The notes under the pieces were generated by a model. The model was given only the letters and a program-made list of their open reading frames with translations, did not search any database and was not told the DNA's origin. From contig JASHOA010000009.1 of NCBI GenBank assembly GCA_030041375.1, positions 44,125 through 108,124 of the forward strand: a stretch of 64,000 bases of DNA, given 5' to 3'. The stretch's first letter is position 1; every line of letters begins with the position of its first letter. The translations under genes were made by a program, and so were the position numbers. This stretch comes from Acetobacteraceae bacterium. GTDB taxonomy: Bacteria > Pseudomonadota > Alphaproteobacteria > Acetobacterales > Acetobacteraceae. Of this stretch, positions 61,862 through 64,000 are shown piece after piece.

Positions 61862-62691
61862 ATTATCGCCACGCCTATCACGCCGGGAGTTTCGGGGACT
61901 GCCTCAAGCAGGCGCTGCTGACCTGGCTCATTTCCAGGCTGCAACAGAAGGAACGCCCGATCTGCGTGCTCGATAGCCACGCCGGCGCCGGCGCGTACGA
62001 CCTTGCCGGCCCGGAAGCCGAACGAACCGGCGAATGGCAGGAGGGCATCGGCCGCCTGCTGGCCGATCCTCCCGTTGCGCTTGCCAACTATGTCGCGCTC
62101 GTGCGGGACATCATGGAGGAGCCCGCCGGAGTGTTCCCGGGTTCCGCCCTGCTCGTACGCCGCCTGCTGCGTCCTGCCGACCGGCTGATTTGCTGCGAGC
62201 TCAATCCTCAGGAATACGCTCTCCTGAAGGCCCGCTTCGCCGGAGATCGGCAGGTCGCCATTCATTACCGTGACGGCTGGGAGGCGTTCAGGGGACTGCT
62301 GCCGACAGAGCCGCGCCGCGGCCTGGTGTTGATCGATCCTCCCTACGAGGCGCCCGGCGAACTCGACCGCGTCGCCGAGGGCCTCGGCATTGCATATGCC
62401 CGCTTCCCGACCGGTGTTCTCGCGGCCTGGTATCCGATCAAGCATCGGGCACCGGTGCGCGCCTTCCACGAGTCACTCGCAGCATTTCGGCTTCCCGACG
62501 TTGTGGCGGCCGAGTTTTATCTCCGGGAGCCCACGGATCCGGCGCGGCTGAACGGCGCCGGCTTGATCGTGGTGAGGCCTCCGTACGAGTTTGGCCCTGC
62601 GGCGAGCGCCATCCTCGATGCGCTCGCCGAGCGGCTTGGGCGTGGCGAGTCCGGCGGCGGTGCTGCACTGCTGCGCGTAACCGGTGGGTAA
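61858..62691 (+). CDS. rlmJ: 23S rRNA (adenine-2030-N6)-methyltransferase RlmJ
   Basis: 277 aa. MNYRHAYHAGSFGDCLKQALL is the conserved start. SAM-binding residues lie in LDSHAGAGAYDL, and the N6-adenine catalytic motif is DPPYE (VLIDPPYEAPGE). The end of the gene overlaps gpsA by 8 bp. The family name follows the E. coli enzyme; the modified position is inferred from homology. Confidence 0.94.
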
Positions 62692-63655
62692 ACTCGGCAT
62701 TGTCGGAGCCGGCGCGTGGGGCACAGCGCTGGCGTTGCTTGGTGCCCGCGCCGGCCATTTCGTATCGCTCTGGGCACGCGATCCGGTGCGGCGGGCGGAG
62801 ATGCGAAAAACCCGCCGCAATCCACGGCTTCCCGGTGTTGCGCTCCCGCCTCAGGTTGTGCTCGCGGACGAGCCCTCTCTCTCCCAAGCAGAGGTGCTGC
62901 TGCTTGCCGTGCCGGTGCAGCATTTCCGCTCGATTGCGACGAAAATCACCGCGGCTGGCCGCCCGCTCATCGTCGCTGCCAAGGGCATGGAAACAGCAAC
63001 CGGGCTGTTGCCGCATGAGATCGCCGGTGCGCTTCATCAGGGGGCACCGCTGGCGGTGCTGAGCGGGCCGACCTTTGCCGCCGAGATCGCCGCGGGGCTG
63101 CCCGCTGCGGCCGTGCTCGCAGCCTCGGACCCCGGCCTGAGAGCCCAGCTTCTGAGCCTGCTCTCCTCGTCCGCCTTCCGTCTCTACGGCAATGCGGATC
63201 CGCTCGGTGCCGCGATCGGCGGAGCCGCCAAGAACGTGATCGCGATTGCTGCCGGTGCGGTGATCGGCGCAGGCCTTGGCGAGAACGCGCGCGCCGCGGT
63301 GGTGACGCGCGGATTGGCGGAGCTCGGGCGGCTGATCGCTGCACTGGGCGGCAAGCCGGAAACCGGTTTCGGCCTTTCCGGCCTCGGTGATCTGGTGCTG
63401 ACCTGCACCGGCCGGGCGAGCCGCAATTTTCGCTTTGGCGATGCCCTCGGCCGCGGCGCGGCGCCGGGAGATATACTCTCTCAACTCGAAGGCGTGGCCG
63501 AAGGCGTGAGCACGGCGCCCGCACTTGCGGCGCGCGCCCGGGCCGCGAATTGCGAGGTGCCGCTTGCCGCCCTGGTCGCGGATCTTCTTGCTGGCGAAAC
63601 GACTCTTCCCGCCGCAATGGAGGCGCTGCTGTCTCGCCCGCTGAAGGACGAGTAG
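62684..63655 (+). CDS. gpsA: Glycerol-3-phosphate dehydrogenase (NAD(P)+)
   Basis: 323 aa, GTG start inside the end of rlmJ. It makes sn-glycerol-3-phosphate for phospholipid synthesis. NAD-binding GIVGAGAWGTALALLGA opens the protein. LSGPTFAAEIAAGLP and the catalytic-Lys region GGAAKNVIAIAAGAVIGAGLG follow, with GLSGLGDLVLTCTGRASRN in the substrate domain. It is last in the operon; a dispersed repeat begins 15 bp after the stop. Confidence 0.97.
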   Translation: MGKLGIVGAGAWGTALALLGARAGHFVSLWARDPVRRAEMRKTRRNPRLPGVALPPQVVLADEPSLSQAEVLLLAVPVQHFRSIATKITAAGRPLIVAAKGMETATGLLPHEIAGALHQGAPLAVLSGPTFAAEIAAGLPAAAVLAASDPGLRAQLLSLLSSSAFRLYGNADPLGAAIGGAAKNVIAIAAGAVIGAGLGENARAAVVTRGLAELGRLIAALGGKPETGFGLSGLGDLVLTCTGRASRNFRFGDALGRGAAPGDILSQLEGVAEGVSTAPALAARARAANCEVPLAALVADLLAGETTLPAAMEALLSRPLKDE

Positions 63656-63670
63656 CGATCGGTTCAGCCG

Positions 63671-63778
63671 CTAGAGCAGATCGCGATCAGACGGAATCGG
63701 CTGATCGCGTGAAGATGCTCGCCAAAACAAAGAGCTAGAGCAGTTGCCGTGAGCCATGGCGAACGGAAATTGCTCTAG
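63671..63778. repeat. Dispersed intergenic repeat, copy B
   Basis: The 108-bp partner of 56563-56667, bounded by CTAGAGCA/TGCTCTAG. It is followed at 63780 by CCCGTGTCGG, the first ten bases of the palindrome seen whole at 32477, after which the sequence diverges where the IS element begins. Confidence 0.88.
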
Positions 63779-63789
63779 CCCCGTGTCGG

Positions 63790-64000
63790 ATTGGGGGGTA
63801 CCCAAATTCTCGATAGCTGGATAGCATCCAGCTATGTCGAACTTCGTACCGTTCAACCGTGACCAGTCTTTTCTGCTGCCGCCGGACCTCAAGGACTGGC
63901 TGCCAGCGAATGATGTTGCCCACTTCATCGTCGCAGCGGTGGATCGGGTGCCATTGGCCTCGTTCCAGGTGGCGGAGCGGACTGGTGGCAAGCCGCAATA
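63790..64000 (+). mobile_element. Left end of an IS1182-like insertion sequence
   Basis: The palindromic repeat breaks off at ~63790. The next bases, ATTGGGGGGTACCC, and a short leader with the hairpin AGCTGGATAGCATCCAGCT run to the transposase start. The other end is outside the window, so terminal inverted repeats and target duplication cannot be checked. Confidence 0.65.
63834..64000 (+). CDS. IS1182-family transposase, N-terminal fragment
   Basis: Frame open from the ATG at 63834 past the window end (55 codons seen). It reads MSNFVPFNRDQSFLLPPDLK, then DWLPANDVAHFIVAAVD, the N-terminal wording of IS1182-type DDE transposases (LPPSLDDWLPExHLARFV-like). The stem-loop GCTGGATAGCATCCAGC lies directly before the start and may hide the ribosome site, a known way to limit transposase translation. 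The catalytic domain is out of view. Confidence 0.82.
   Translation, partial: MSNFVPFNRDQSFLLPPDLKDWLPANDVAHFIVAAVDRVPLASFQVAERTGGKPQ

Overview
The window is high-GC bacterial DNA with dense, tightly overlapping genes. The gene neighbourhoods point to an alphaproteobacterium, probably of the order Rhodospirillales and perhaps the Acetobacteraceae: hemC-hemD-mitofilin-HemY, glnE followed by a Bcp peroxiredoxin, dsbB beside a Coq7-type hydroxylase, and TRAP and dipeptide importers. This placement is inferred from gene order and protein character, not from a marker gene.

Layout. 1-8.6 kb: the end of a dipeptide/oligopeptide ABC importer (two ATPases and a solute-binding protein), an SDR dehydrogenase, a TRAP importer with a fused DctQM permease, and a flavin-dependent monooxygenase. 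8.9-18.6 kb: an amidase, an alpha/beta hydrolase, coq7-dsbB, a glutathione transferase, an M20 peptidase, the ammonium channel gene amt behind a near-perfect sigma-54 promoter, and a HAD dehalogenase. 18.8-25.9 kb: a DsbD/ScsB-like reductase with a TlpA-like partner, a class II aldolase, an acetolactate-synthase-like enzyme, a VOC dioxygenase-like protein and a SnoaL-like protein.

26.2-32.7 kb is a complete type II-C CRISPR-Cas locus. It has 14 repeats and 13 spacers of constant 30 nt, then cas2, cas1 and cas9 (1056 aa) on the minus strand, and a divergent tracrRNA with its own terminator. A composite dispersed repeat and a tRNA-Arg(ACG) gene lie next to it. Between the cas9 promoter and the tracrRNA sits a degenerate one-spacer mini-array. 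The last 8 nt of its spacer match the cas9 promoter immediately upstream of the -35 box, so it may encode a guide by which Cas9 limits its own expression. This is the most interesting signal in the window, and it is a hypothesis.

32.7-49.9 kb: a CUT2 sugar ABC importer, bcp-glnE, a large AsmA/DUF3971-like envelope protein, a serine hydrolase, an FAH-family protein, xthA, an unusual CaiB-like protein and a second, unfused TRAP importer. 50.0-56.6 kb: a compact six-gene set (alpha/beta hydrolase with Cys at the nucleophile position, acetoacetate-decarboxylase fold, a 48-codon ORF, patatin-like lipase, cholesterol-oxidase-like GMC enzyme with a four-Cys ferredoxin-like motif, metallophosphoesterase). 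It looks like a lipid or sterol-ester processing pathway that I cannot name. 56.8-63.7 kb: housekeeping genes (hemC-hemD-mitofilin-HemY on the minus strand; tsaD-rlmJ-gpsA on the plus strand). The window ends inside an IS1182-like element that appears to have inserted into a copy of the dispersed palindromic repeat.
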